Positions 21,289-33,602 of a DNA stretch of 64,000 nt are shown in pieces. The DNA is from Papilionanthe hookeriana x Papilionanthe teres (lineage: Eukaryota > Streptophyta > Magnoliopsida > Asparagales > Orchidaceae): contig CM040429.1 in NCBI GenBank assembly GCA_022702705.1, positions 108,787,943 to 108,851,942 on the forward strand, written 5' to 3'. How positions within the stretch are numbered: position 1 is the first letter of the stretch; every line of letters starts with the position of its first letter. A model generated the notes under the pieces. It did no database searches. It saw only the letters and a list, made by a program, of their open reading frames with translations, and had not been told where the DNA came from. The position numbers were made by a program, and so were the translations under genes.

Positions 21289-24200
21289 TGTTGACCTCAT
21301 TTTTGGTGAGGTCTTCTCTTCTTCTCTTTAGTACTTAGGATCTAGCCTTAGGCTTTTCCTTTGACTATCCTAGAGGATTAAAATTGGGACCCACCACTTA
21401 GAAATTCAAACCACTTCCTAACTCCCCGCCAACTCCACAAACTTGATTGTAGACCCTAATCACCTAGAGGGTTGAAATTAAAAGTGGAAGTTTAAAGGAT
21501 GAGTTCCCATAGGACTCTTTGGCCTTAGGACTGCCCTGGGTGGCCTGGCCTGGTGAAGGGGCTGACTTACACACACACTACACCTATACACTACACTTTC
21601 ACACACCTCTAAAAACTACACCCATACCCAATTTGACCTCCTGACTCATGCAAGTGGTTCACATGGATGGTCCTTAACCCCCTAAGCCCTTGGCTAAGAG
21701 GGTTAGGAACAACATAATGGATGCCTCAAATGAGTCCCTTCATGGCTCATGTGGGCTTGATATGGCTTCATGGCTCAACCAAAATGATTCCATTTCACTT
21801 ACATTTACCCAAGCTTCAATTTTCCAAATTTTCAATTTTTGACCCCCAGGACCCTACACCCGCCTAGCCCTTAAAATTACCCAAAATTTTCAAATCACCC
21901 AAAATTCCCCAAAAACATTCCTAAACATTTCCTCACCAATCAAATTAATCATCCATACCCAAAAATATCAAAAATTCCAAAAATACCTCCCAATACCCTC
22001 CAAATACCCAAAATGCCCCTCTTGACCCAAAAATCCAAAAATTCAGAAAATTCCTAGAAAATTCCAGAAAATCCCAAATATCCCCAATTTCATTTTGTTC
22101 AACTACACCATGGGCCAATTTTGACAATTTACCCCACTTTTATAAAAACCCCCAATTTGACCCATTTTAACCCAAAGTGAACCCAATGTCAAACCAAACC
22201 TACCCAATTGACCCAAATTCTGGTCCAAATCAATTCTAAACTTCAATTAAACATCCCCAACACCAATCTAGACCAAATCCAAGCCCAATTTGATTGACAT
22301 TTGGATCCAATTTTACTTTTGGCCTTAAAGCCCAATTTGGACCCATGACCCAAACCTAACCCAAACTCACCCAATTCAACTCCAATTAACCCCAAATCTT
22401 TTCTAAACCTTCCTTAACATCCCTACAAACAAAACACTAACATGATTTGCCCAACATTTAAGCCCAAACCCCACTTAAATTCAACCCAAAACCAAAAAAA
22501 CCCAATTTTGACCTAAACCCAAACCTAACCCAAATAAGCCCAAACCCCAAAATCAAAGCCCAACCAAAGTCAAAACCTCTTTGAAACACTCCCATAAACA
22601 TTTCCCAACATTAATTTTACATCAATTTCAACCCTAGCCCAACATTGGCCCAAGGTAGCCCAATTTGACCTATATTGGCTCATTCACCAAAGAAGCCCAA
22701 ATTCAACCCAATTCAAACCCAAATCACTCCCAATTTGCTCCAAGTCACTCATGACACATCCATGAGCTAAACCCAACAATTATTTGGCCCAAGCCTTTAA
22801 TAAAATTCCATCCTAAAAATCCATTTTAAAATCCAAAAGCCCACTTCCCTAAACCTTCCTAAAAGCCCATTTCCACCAAATACAAAAGCCCAAAATTGGC
22901 CCTAAAGCCCACATGACATTTCCATTCGCTAGCCATTTAATCAAAGCCATTCCCTAAGTTATAATCCCATCATCAAATAATTCCAAATCAAGCCTCATGC
23001 CAAATCACCCCTAAATACCAAAATTTTTCTTAAATCCATTTCCATGAAATTGACTTGACTTTTCCCAAGCCAAAGGTGAGCCATGAAGCCATGCATGAGC
23101 CACATGGAAGCCATGAGAGCCTCTTTACATGTCACCATGCCATTTTGGGCAAAAGGAGGAGACTCTTTCCTTAATTCCTAAAGGTGATTAACCACTCCCA
23201 TGATTCCACTAAATCTTGCTTAAGCTTAATTGTACTTGGATGGTGACCATTCCCCATCGATTAAGCCGACCTAAATCACTTTCTATTCAGCCTAAACAAA
23301 GCCTTGGGTGGTGCACCTAGCCCAAATGGAGGGGTTGACCAATTTGAGCCAAAATGAGCCCTCTCCCATTCCATTCTAATCCAAGCCTTTTACACATGGC
23401 ATTTGCCAATCGCCCACACTAAACCCCGCCACCGACCCACCCGAACAAGATGGTGACCAATGCACGGCCGGCCAGCCACCGAGGCCGCCGTAAAACACCA
23501 TGGCCGAGAGCTCACATGTGAGCCAACTTTGGAATTCTCCCTTGCTCGAGCCGCCCCATGCCCAATGGCCACCATGGCTGTTCTTCCCATGCCTGAAGCA
23601 GCTGATCCCCAGCCTTAAACCCCCTGGGAGGCCCTCCAGCCTCTCCTATTTAAACCCCTCACCCTCACGACCAAAGAAGGTGCTGAACCAGACCATACCA
23701 AAACTCTGCCAAAATCACTCCTCACTCCCCTCCAGACTTAGAGCAATCGATCCCCACTGTTCTCCTGCTCTAATCCCCATTGATTGAGCTCAATTTTGGA
23801 GCTCAATTCTCGAAGCAGAACAGGACACTCCTGAATCCTTCACCAAAATCAAATTAAACTCACCTACACCTTCACCAGGTCAAGAGAAGAAGTTTTCCAG
23901 TGAAAGCCCCCTCTCCAGGCCACCCAGTTGTTCCAGACTCCAAAGGTTGTGATCGGCCGTGGTGGAAACTACACCTAGGCAATTCACCACATCCCCAGGC
24001 TTCATCCCTAGCCTCCTGCAGCTCCAACGAACGTGTCGAACATCTCTGATCGAGGCTTCACCTCTCAGAGCCAAGGTATGGATCAATTCTTCATCCCGAG
24101 CTTCTGAACATTCTCCATTTCAAATGCCTTAATTTCAATGCATGATCACCGTATAGATGTGTTCGTCTCTTCAAGACGAATCCATAGAGCACAAGAACAC

Positions 24201-27200
24201 GAAAATCCTTTAAGTATTGAGTGAGATATTAGGGATTTAGTGTGGGCGGTTCTCGGGTTAGGACGCTTGGGGACGATGAACGGATGCCGTTCATTTAATA
24301 CACGCGCGGGTGGACGGCCAGGATCGCGCCGGACGAGGAGACAGAACGATACAGCGGGCTCCTGGAGCGCTGAGTTGGATGGCGGCGCCGAATCAGAAGG
24401 CGACGCGTGTGCGTTCGGAGCTGCCAAGGTTGAGTCAGCGCCGCCGTTTTAAATAGAAAATTAGGGTATTTTCTTATTTATTTAATTCCCTAAACTTGGA
24501 AAATTCATATCTTTGTGTAGAAAAATCACAAAAATAAAATAAAAATACCCTCTTGCTCAGTGAACAGAGGAGAATAATGTGGAAAAGAAATTAATTAATT
24601 TTGTCAAGTACTTTATTTTTAATTAATTATTTACTCTCTGCATTGTTTCAATTCTCCTTGCATTCATACAATTCACCATGGCATGAGAACATAGGGCTTT
24701 TGAAGCCTCTGAACTTGGGAACATTCCCTGAATTTTCCAAGGTCAAAGACCATCTCTGTGAAAAGTTATTGATTTTTCAAATGCATGTGGCTGTTTTGAG
24801 TATTTTAATTCCAAAAATTAGCATGTTGTGAAATAAATTCTAGGAAAATTTGGTGATGTTCCTTATGACCAGAGAACCCTAGGAAAAATAGGACTTGAGT
24901 TAGTTCACTCAAAATAATTCTAATTGGCTTAAACACCCAAAATAGACCCCTAATTAATTAGAGTTAACCATAGATCAAATTGACTTGAAATCAATTCTCC
25001 ACTGACCTTTAGGATCAGAGGAACCCACCATAAAAGTTTGAAGTCAATTGGGTTGCGTTAACCCTACTAAATGGGTTGATTAAGCCATTTAGTCATTTTA
25101 AGCTTTAAAAATTCATAACTTTCAAAATACCTTTCAAAAATTCACCAAATTGGTTTTGGAGCCTCTCTGATATCAGGGGAATTTAAGAAAATTAAAATTT
25201 CAATTTTCTAAAAAAGTTATTTTTTAGTATTATTTTAATATTTTAATAATTAAAAAATAATAAAAATCACAAAAATAATAAAATTCACCAAAATGTCATA
25301 TTTTGAAATTTAATCACTTAGGAACAAACCCCATATTTTTCTCAGGTCTATTTAATGAGATATTAAATTTTAAAGCCCTAGGGTAATTTTAAAATTAAAA
25401 AAATGTATTTTTTAGCATTTTCACTAAAATAATTATAATAAATCAAAGAAAAATCAGAAAATTGTAAAATTTGGTTCTCTGGAATCCTTAATATCAGAGA
25501 GAATTTTAAAAATTATAAAATTCATTTTTCAACTTATATTCTATTTTTAAATTAATTAATACTCCATAACTTAAAATAATTCTAATAAATAAAATATAAT
25601 TCAAAAAATCACAAAAATTGGTCCAAGGGGTCCTCTGGTCATTAGGAATGTGCCATAATTTTCTTAAGGACAGAAACTTTCCCTTGGTCATATTATTAAA
25701 TTTTCCTTGGAAATCCTTATTTTCCACCAAAAATAATTACATAAATAAATTAAATACAGAAAAATCACATTTTCTCCTCTAATGTCTTTATTGACATATG
25801 AGTGAAGCCACATAAAAATTTCAAATTTATTTGAGCTCAATTTAGTGAGTTATGAAATTATTAAGCTTGAAGGGCAAAATGGTAATTAAAATTTTAACCC
25901 TTAATTAAAACTTTAGGCTTAATAAAATTAAAGAGTAAAATATTTGATCTTAACTTGATTTGGATGATTGAAATTTAAATAATTAAAGGGTAAAAACCTA
26001 TTAAACAATTCAACAATCATTGAAATGAATTTTAATTAAAATAATTAATTAAGTTTGGAAGAATAATAAAATTGGAATTATTAAAATAGGGATATTATTA
26101 GGAAGAGATTTATTCTTTAATCTAAGGATCCCTAAATTAATCATCTCAATAATATTTAATTCTTAATTAAAAAGATAATTCAAATTTAAGTTTTAAAATA
26201 TTAAAAGATTCAATCATTTAAATTGAATTAAAGTTAAATTATTAAACTCTTTTTAAATTTTCAATTAAAATTAAAATTAAAATTAAATTAAATTAAAAAT
26301 TAAATTAAATTAAATTAAATCAAAAAAATATAATAATAACAAAACTAAATTAAATTAAATTGAATAAATAAATTAAATTAAATTAAATAATTAAATTAAA
26401 TTAAGTTAAGTTAAAAAAAAAAACAAATTAAATTAAATTAAATTAAAACAAATTAAATTGAATTAAATAAATTAAATTAAATCAAGTTAAATTAAATTAA
26501 TTCACATCAAGTTAAACTAAATTGGATTAAATCAGAATTAAATTAAAATTAAAACTAAACTAAATTAAATTAAACTAAATTAAATCAAAGTTAAATTAAA
26601 TTTAATTAAAAGACATCACCTAAGACATGAAGAATTCAAAATAAATCTAAAACAACTTGAACACTATTCCAAACTTAAATCCATTAACTAAAATTAAATT
26701 ATAAACCACTTGAACATCCATTTGCCATCAAAAGCTCGTGATGTCATAACTCTTAAAAAGGAGTGTTAAAAGAAGCATTACTCCACTTATAGGATATTCA
26801 AATGTCCTAGTTCACTAAGCAAGACAACAAAACTTAAACTCTCAGACGATTAATTCATTTGTATAATTAAATCCATTTGGACTTAAAACAATCCTAGAAA
26901 TATTGAAAAGATGTTTAAGATTCGTCTTAAACACTTCCTCAAAATGATAAGATATTTATAAGAACAATTGGACTTAGTTGTTCTTTGATGAAGAAAATCG
27001 TCCTCAAACTAAAACACAAGAACCTAGACGTCATAGGAAATGACTAGCTATAGGATTAGGAACTTGGTAGAAAACCATAACCCTTCCCTTAGCTTTACCT
27101 AGGAACTTACTTTAAATGCTTAAATATTCTAACTGTGTTTTAAGTGCAGCTTGGGATGACAAGAAGACCCTCCAGGTACGCTTTTATTTTATTGCAATTT

Positions 27201-28664
27201 ACTTTACTGCAATTTATTTAATCGCGTTGCACTTTACCTTTCTTGCATGATAAACAACAGTTGCATGAAAACTTACAACTTTAGGACAGAAACCAAAACT
27301 GAAACCCATAACTAAATTAAAAGACACTACAAGATAAAATTCACCTCCACAACATTTCAAAATATAAGACAACTCAAAATTTAATCACAAACAGAACAAC
27401 AAAACTACATCTACAACTAAATTAAAACGTCTTGTTGGATGATCGGGAATACCTCGGATGATGTAACCTACGTGTTGCTAACGGGATTTCCCACGGTCTA
27501 AATGAAAGTGTGGAACTCACTCGATTGAGTTTAGCAAATTCATCCGGACTAAGTGAATCCGATAAAAATAACGATGCCGGAAGGATGGAACCGTGGGATC
27601 TTAACCGGTGTTGTTATAATCAACTTTAAGATTTGTTTAATTAAAATATTAAAAAACACCTGGATTTTAAGATTTTCTCTAAACCAAAACACCTTTCTCA
27701 TCTCCTGATTTATGACTTCTAAAACTAAACCCCTGCAACAACAAGGAGCTCGGAGCATGGTGGGCAGCACGGCCATCGTCATCAATAAAACCTGAGTCTA
27801 CTTCAGCAAAACTTTCCTTAGAATTAAATAATCAAGCCGTAGGACTTCGAGGTAGTTTGCCTAGTGCAACATAAATCCTCAACTCTTCGTTAGGAATTTG
27901 CATGATCATATCATGTGAATTAAGCCCTAACCGGTCTTAGGATTTCCGAGGTAGTCGTCCGATACGACATAAACCCTCACATCTTCGAGGCTATTTGTAT
28001 GATTTTATTATACAAATATAAGTCCAGATTAACTAAAATTGGCAAGATCGAAATATAAGATAATATTAGGACCTTCCTAAATTCAAGCCAAACAATAGGA
28101 TAGTTGGGAAATTATCGAAGTTCGCTTCGAATCTGTGATTTCTCCTACCTTTCTTCCTTTGAATTCCTAAAACAAAATGTTCCAAACTTGATCCATTCCC
28201 TATTGAAATTCCAAAATTCAATCCCTTGAAAACTTAAACCTTGAAATTCTTGAGAGCAGAACTACTGATTATTATCGAGTGTTTTCTTAGGTGATTTCCG
28301 TCACTTAAGATGTAATTAACTATAGGGGCTTGCCCTTATAGGAATTTTAAGAACCCGAGTAATATAAACCCTGTTTAATGTTTTCATATTAAACAGGGGA
28401 ATTTGTCGGCTTACAAAATTGGTTCGCAGACCAAACGGATGTCACAAATCTTCTAGTTTATTTAATCGAGCCCCATCATCAAGCAATGTGTCCATTCTTC
28501 AGGATAGATACATGGTTTGTGATGCGTTGCCCGTTTATATAAACTATTCGGGATGTGAGATCAGTTTGATTTCATATCTTAAAATTTTCAAATTTAAAAT
28601 TATTTTCAAAATCAAATATTACTTTTCAAATTATTTATTTAAATTAAATTAAAATTCGCCGACA
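21289..28664 (+). repeat. LTR2: 5' LTR of the inner element (7,376 bp)
   Basis: It starts TGTTGACC and ends CGCCGACA, immediately followed by the PBS. It is colinear with LTR3 and shares with it the interrupted (AAATT)n tract (about 26263-26614), the GAACGATACAGCGGGC-type GC block (about 24240-24450) and the lack of the 3' extension. Internal signals are the terminal stem-loop (21293-21313), TATA-like boxes at 23646 and 28534, a donor-like GT at 24076, and a perfect 11-bp hairpin CCCTGTTTAAT / ATTAAACAGGG at 28369-28398. Compared with LTR1 it differs throughout by substitutions and small indels, so it is a different subtype. Confidence 0.93.
28369..28398 (+). other. Perfect 11-bp stem-loop near the LTR 3' end
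   Basis: CCCTGTTTAAT (28369-28379) and ATTAAACAGGG (28388-28398) pair perfectly around an 8-base loop. It is present with one or two changes in LTR3 and LTR4 and lost by deletion in LTR1. Directly upstream is an imperfect hairpin, CTATAGGGG with CCCTTATAG. The position near the LTR 3' end would suit an RNA processing or packaging structure, but that is a guess. Confidence 0.55.
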
Positions 28665-28669
28665 ATTTC

Positions 28670-28687
28670 TGGCGACTCCGCTGGGGA
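28670..28687 (+). other. Primer-binding site complementary to tRNA-Arg(ACG)
   Basis: TGGCGACTCCGCTGGGGA begins five bases after the LTR2 end. Its reverse complement, TCCCCAGCGGAGTCGCCA, is the 3' end of plant tRNA-Arg(ACG) including the added CCA, as I recall that tRNA. Priming by tRNA-Arg is reported for Ogre elements. This is the start point for minus-strand cDNA synthesis. Confidence 0.88.
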
Positions 28688-29178
28688 AAATTCCTCTCTC
28701 CATCTTTAATCAATTAGTTCTGCTTTCAAAAATCGGTAGTGTATTCATGTCCCTAATGGATCAAACTACCCTTCTTTCCGTTGGAATATTATGTTCATTT
28801 CTACCTTGAACAAGTATAACCAACATTCTCTCGGATTTAGGAGCCACTGTTTAGACACCCCTAAACAGAGAGGTTCCGAGATCCTTTACCTCATTTCTGA
28901 GGTGGGGTGGACCCCCAATAGGTGTTAGTTTAGGAGTGATCCTTCGAGTCGAGAAGTCTTGCATAAGGCTTTCTTTTCCCTTCTAATTCTGAATCAGATT
29001 CATTACCTTCTCTACACCTTTGAACATTCCGTTCTAAATAAACAAACCCTCTAATGAATGACTCTTTTAATAAACATACATGAACAAGAATGTGTTCGGA
29101 CTCTTTTAGATTCCTTTCTTTTCGTCCCGATGAGAAGAAGCATAACTTGGGATCGACAATCGAATCTACTTTGCAGAA
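28688..29178 (+). other. Untranslated leader between PBS and ORF1 (inner)
   Basis: About 490 bp of non-coding sequence, near-identical to 11352-11845 of the outer copy. No conserved ORF or clear structure is visible by eye. Any packaging signal would be expected here. Confidence 0.5.
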
Positions 29179-30438
29179 ATGGAAGCCCCAAAACCGATTT
29201 TCTCCTTCACCAACGGACTCGGACTTCGCCGTTTACAAGGATGAGCCGCCCGACAATGGAATCATCCGGTTTGGACAAGGATTCGAGAACACAAATGTCA
29301 AGATCGCTGATGTTACCCTTTTCGCACTGATGGACAAAGTGCCAGAAACTGAGAAACCCATGATTGAGTTCAACCTTAAATCAACTCAAGAGTTTCCTCC
29401 TCTGCAAAGGGTTCCAGCTGAGAGGAGTACCGCTGTCTATAGAAGGACCGTTATCTCTACCCCCACTGGTCTAGTCGTCTCCGCACCTACCCCGGCTCCC
29501 GCCAAACTGAAGGGGAAGGAAGTTCAAATTTGCAACGAGCATGTTACCGTGGAGGGTACAGATTTCCGTGCACGACCTTCTGTTTTTGAAATTAGGTCCA
29601 GCTCAAGGGTTCCACCCCTAACACGGACTCAGAGGAGAAACAGAGGCAGGAAGATTGCCGAGAAAGCCGGAGCCGCCGAAGTCGCTTTTCTAGAAGAAAT
29701 TCCCGAGTACACACCGCTACCTGAATACATACCATTGTCTGAGTATACACCCCTTTTGGAAGGGAGTAGATTCCATCCCCTTTCCGCCGCAGCTGACGAG
29801 GAAAATGTCCGCAGGATTGCCTCTACATTACCTCGGCCCGCATACTATAGTGACAACAGAAAGAAAAGGGCTAGGGTTGCACCACTTGCCCGACTACAGA
29901 CTGTGATTGAGAAATTAGCAAAGAAAGAAAAATGCCCCGTATCGGAGATTTTAAGAAGGATAGGGCGGGTGCCGGCCAAATCCCGTCTTGGGCCACGAGT
30001 AGAATCCGCTATCGCCGCGAAGAGCCTAATAAGAAGATGAAGGCTAGTCCACTCGTTGTTGTTTCGGGTTTACGTGATCAGGGAGGATACCACCTTCCAA
30101 GCATTCGAGCCGACGGACCATCCGGTTCTAGGCCTTCTGCTGCTAGAAGGATGGTATGGCGTCCCACTACCGGCCAATTAAGACCGAAACAACGACCAGA
30201 AAAGGAAAGTCTCGTCAGGAGACTTGAGTCCGAGGAAAGTGCTACTGCGGTAAAGGGGACTCATGAGAAAGAAACTCGACAGTTATCACATGACACCTGC
30301 AAGGATATACAGAAAAGGCCATTAGAAGACGCTATGGAAAAGTTGAGAACTGATATTCGTCGACTAGCAAGGGAAAGAGAAGAGAAATTCGGAGATGAAG
30401 TTGACTCGTCGCAGTTCATGGATGATGAGTATGCGTAA
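29179..30438 (+). CDS. ORF1 upstream of gag, unknown function (inner)
   Basis: I chose the ATG at 29179 because the same codon in the outer copy (11846) opens a clean frame. Here an extra base (GGACTCGGACTT for GGACTGGACTT near 29215) breaks the frame almost at once, at a CTG site. From about 29220 to 30000 it reads openly: an N-terminal region with DNGIIRFGQGFENTNVKIAD, a proline-rich stretch, a tripled EYTPLPEYIPLSEYTPLLEG repeat, and a basic segment (NRKKRARVAPLARLQTVIEK). One more shift near 30017 leads into a charged tail ending DSSQFMDDEYA at TAA 30436-30438, six bases before gag. Expected length is about 420 residues. Function unknown. Confidence 0.78.
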
Positions 30439-30444
30439 ATTAAC

Positions 30445-32460
30445 ATGGTAGAAACACGAGCTTCGTCGGCTTCACAAGGTGCTCCTGCGACCGCGAGAAG
30501 AGAGGAGCCGGAAGTAATGAGAAGGCGGCTTCAAGAAAAAGATGATACGATTGCCCAAATGGCAAAAAGGATGGAAGAGATGGCCGTAGCCCTAGCCACT
30601 CTCCGGAGTCGAGTTCAACCCCAAAGAGAAACACCCCGGAAGTTATTCACATTGTAGACGGAGGAAAGGAGATTACATCCGTCAACGGGGATGATCAATT
30701 AAAGAAGGATGCAACACAAAGCATGATTCCAGAAAAGGATATCAAGAGCTTGGTGGAACAGCAGGTGCGAGAAGCCTTGGCACAATCAAAGAGCGGGAAA
30801 TCCATTCAGACGGGTAGACCTTACCCCGAAGAATTCGATGATGTTCAATATCCAAAAGGCTTTGTACCACCTCTGTTCAAAACCTTTGATGGAACCGGAA
30901 ACCCTCGGCAGCATGTTGCACATTTTCGTGCCAGTTGTTGCAACGCCGGCGGAAGTGATGCTTTACTCTTCCGACAATTTGTCAGCAGCCTGTCAGGGAT
31001 CGCCTTTGATTGGTATGCGGAATTACCAAACGGTTCGGTAAAGACATTTTCAGAATTAGAGAACCTCTTCATCAAGCGATTTGCTGGAGCTCAGCACCAC
31101 ATCACTATAGGTGATTTAGTGGTAGAGAAGCAGAAGCCGAATGAAACCTTGGTGGACTACATACTTCGATGGAGGAACCTAAGTATGAAGTGTGAGCCAA
31201 TGTTACAAGAACAGCATGCAGTCGGCATTTTACTAAAAAGCATCCATGGCCCGATAGCACTTCTCCTCAAGGGATTTACTATCAAGACTTTCGAGAAGTT
31301 GTTAAGTAAGGCCGGAAGCTTGCAAGAGGAGGCGAAGCAATTAAGTTTCACCGATAAAATAGACAAACAGAAGCCCGTGAAAACTTTTGAAAAGAAGTCC
31401 GGGATCGTCGCGAGCAGTCGATAAAGGCAAGCAACCGATACAAATATCGTCAGAACGGCCACAAGCAACCTCAACAGAATTACCAGCAACCCCGACCCGG
31501 CTATCGGTCATCTCAACGGTATGAACAACCGCCTCGTCCACAACGTACGTTTAGGGAGTTCCCGAGCGAGGAGTATCCGTTCAAGAATGAGGCGAGTGCC
31601 GAAAATGTTCCGTAGCTCGATGAAGACTCCGGATTTCCAACTCGCCGAGCCTAAAAGACCGGAAGAAGTCGACAAGAAAGGTGATCCTAACTTTTGCCCT
31701 TACCACCGGATGCTTGGGCACAAGATAGAAGATTGTGTTACCTTCAAGAGTTGGCTCAACGACAATCTTCGGAAAGGGAATATAACAATCCCGAAAGAAT
31801 ACATGAAGGAACCCCAGAAAGGAGGTTCCGTCAATGTTATCTCGACGGATTTTATTGTTCCGATAGATCCCTATGCGACTGATGACGGATGGACTACCGC
31901 TTGGACAAAGTCTTCGAAGAAGGTTTTGGATCACATCCAAACCGCTTCGGTGCGAGCCTCAATTCAGAGTTCGAAAACTGTCAAGTTGGCGCTATCACTT
32001 GCGATAGAAGAACCGCCTCAACAAGAGACAATTGAAGAAAAGAAGAAAATTGACGAAGAAGAGAAAACCGAGGCACCTAAGGCTAGACTAGGGGCTGCTT
32101 ATCCTAGGATAGTTGTTTCCGATTCGGGGAGAAATCCCTCGAACCTCCGACTCAGTATGATTATCCGCCCACTCCAGGTGGGATCTTATAATGATGAGGG
32201 TTATAGCGTTGGCTACGTTTTGACTGTTTCTAACGATTACGTAACTAGCGACAATCAACCTAATCCAGACGTCGATTCCGATACAAATGACAATTCTCAA
32301 ATCATACACAATCTCGATGATCATAATGATGAAGAAAACATCCACCAGGGAGGCTACGAGAGTTCAACAAGCAACGAATCTATTTGCGAATTTCGAGGAG
32401 CTCCAATCACAATAGAGTTAGAGCCTTCAGACTCCAAAGCCAATTCTGAAGAACCTGTCG
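30445..32460 (+). CDS. gag: gag: capsid/nucleocapsid polyprotein (inner)
   Basis: The start MVETRASSASQGAP lies six bases after the ORF1 stop. A coiled-coil-like helix (DDTIAQMAKRMEEMAVALAT) precedes the gag domain at about 30840-31340, which contains TFDGTGNPRQHVAHFRASCC, FDWYAELPNGSVKTFSELEN and NETLVDYILRWRNLSMKCEP. A zinc-knuckle-like CPYHRMLGHKIEDC lies at about 31695-31737, and an acidic tail follows. Breaks occur near 30635 (one C fewer than the outer copy) and near 31409 (GTCGCGAGCAG for GTCGCAGCAG, a CAG-site insertion). Downstream, gag runs into the protease without a clear boundary; the end given here is approximate. Confidence 0.87.
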
Positions 32461-33602
32461 TTCCGATTCAAGAGGAGACACCAGCAAACTCAATGCTAAA
32501 CTTAAAAGAAATCACAGAAGTCAACTTAAGAAGTGGAAGAGTTCTACCTCCGAGAATGGGTCCAAAAGACAAAGGAAAGCAGGTGGTTGTTCAGGAAGAA
32601 CCAACCCCGACAGAAGAAATACCCATTCGAGAAGAAAACAAGGCACATGAAAACAAAGTGGACTACAACGTGCTAGCCCATCTTAGGAAACTACCGACCA
32701 AGCCGAGCATCTACGACGCTCTCATCTTATCAAAGGAGTTGAGAGAAGCTCGATCAAGGCCTTACTCGATCCGGAAATTTGCTTAGCTCAAATGGCCGGA
32801 GAGTCCTTAGATGAGGTTTGCTCGTTAAAGGAACAGACGAGGTGTTACCTTCACGGACAATGATCTATTACTTGGGACGGCGGACCACAACCGACCGTTG
32901 TACATTTCGGTTACAATTGTGAAGTTTACACTCTCCGGAGTATTGGTGGATCCAGGAGCATCAATCAATATAATGAATCTTCGAACGCTAGCATACTTGG
33001 AAATTGATGCTCGCGAGCTCGAAGCGGACAAAATGTTATTAAGAGGATTCAACCGTAAAGGAGAAAGAGCCCTCGGCTCAATAACACCGCTAATGAAGAC
33101 CGGTGACTTAGCAAAGACAACCGCGAAATTTCACATAATTGATTCAGAAACATCGTTCAACGCTCTACTGGGCCGACCATGGATACATGAAAATAGGATG
33201 GTACCATCATCTCTACATCAATGCATTAAATACTACGATGGAGGGGAACAGTGTATTAAAGGTGACTTACAACCGTTCTCCGTACATGAAATCGGAATCC
33301 ATGAAGATGCAGCTTATTATGCACCTCCGAAGAAAACAATCTTCTCCCGAGATACCATAACAAATGAAGCAAAGGAAATTTGGGACAACGAAGAACCTGA
33401 AATTCTAGTCCAACAGTCACTCACCACTCCCTTACGGCGAGATTGTGAAGGTTTCTCCACAACTCGCATCCGAGGTCGAGGCCGGGGACGAGGTCGTGGC
33501 GAGACGTTAGGACGATTGGACAGAGGAAACCAGCCATCAATGTTGATTGGGAAGATAGTTCTGAAGGAGAAAAAGAAATCAAACAAGAAGCAGCGACGAT
33601 AA
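32461..33602 (+). CDS. Aspartic protease domain (inner)
   Basis: The retropepsin domain is at about 32890-33200. Its active-site loop is VLVDPGASINI (Asp codon 32949-32951), with Pro in place of the usual Ser or Thr, and it has a LLGRPWIHENR segment. It is preceded by the stretch that contains DYNVLAHLRKL and CSLKE, and followed by an Arg-Gly patch (TTRIRGRGRGRGRG) at about 33460-33500. A +1 change near 32745 (GCTCGATC for GCACTGAAC) breaks the frame upstream of the domain. The protein would mature Gag and Pol. I see no stop codon or intron that clearly separates it from RT. Confidence 0.85.

Noticed and set aside
28670..28687. A tRNA gene fragment
   Set aside because: Only the 18 bases complementary to a tRNA 3' end are present, at the exact primer-binding position.
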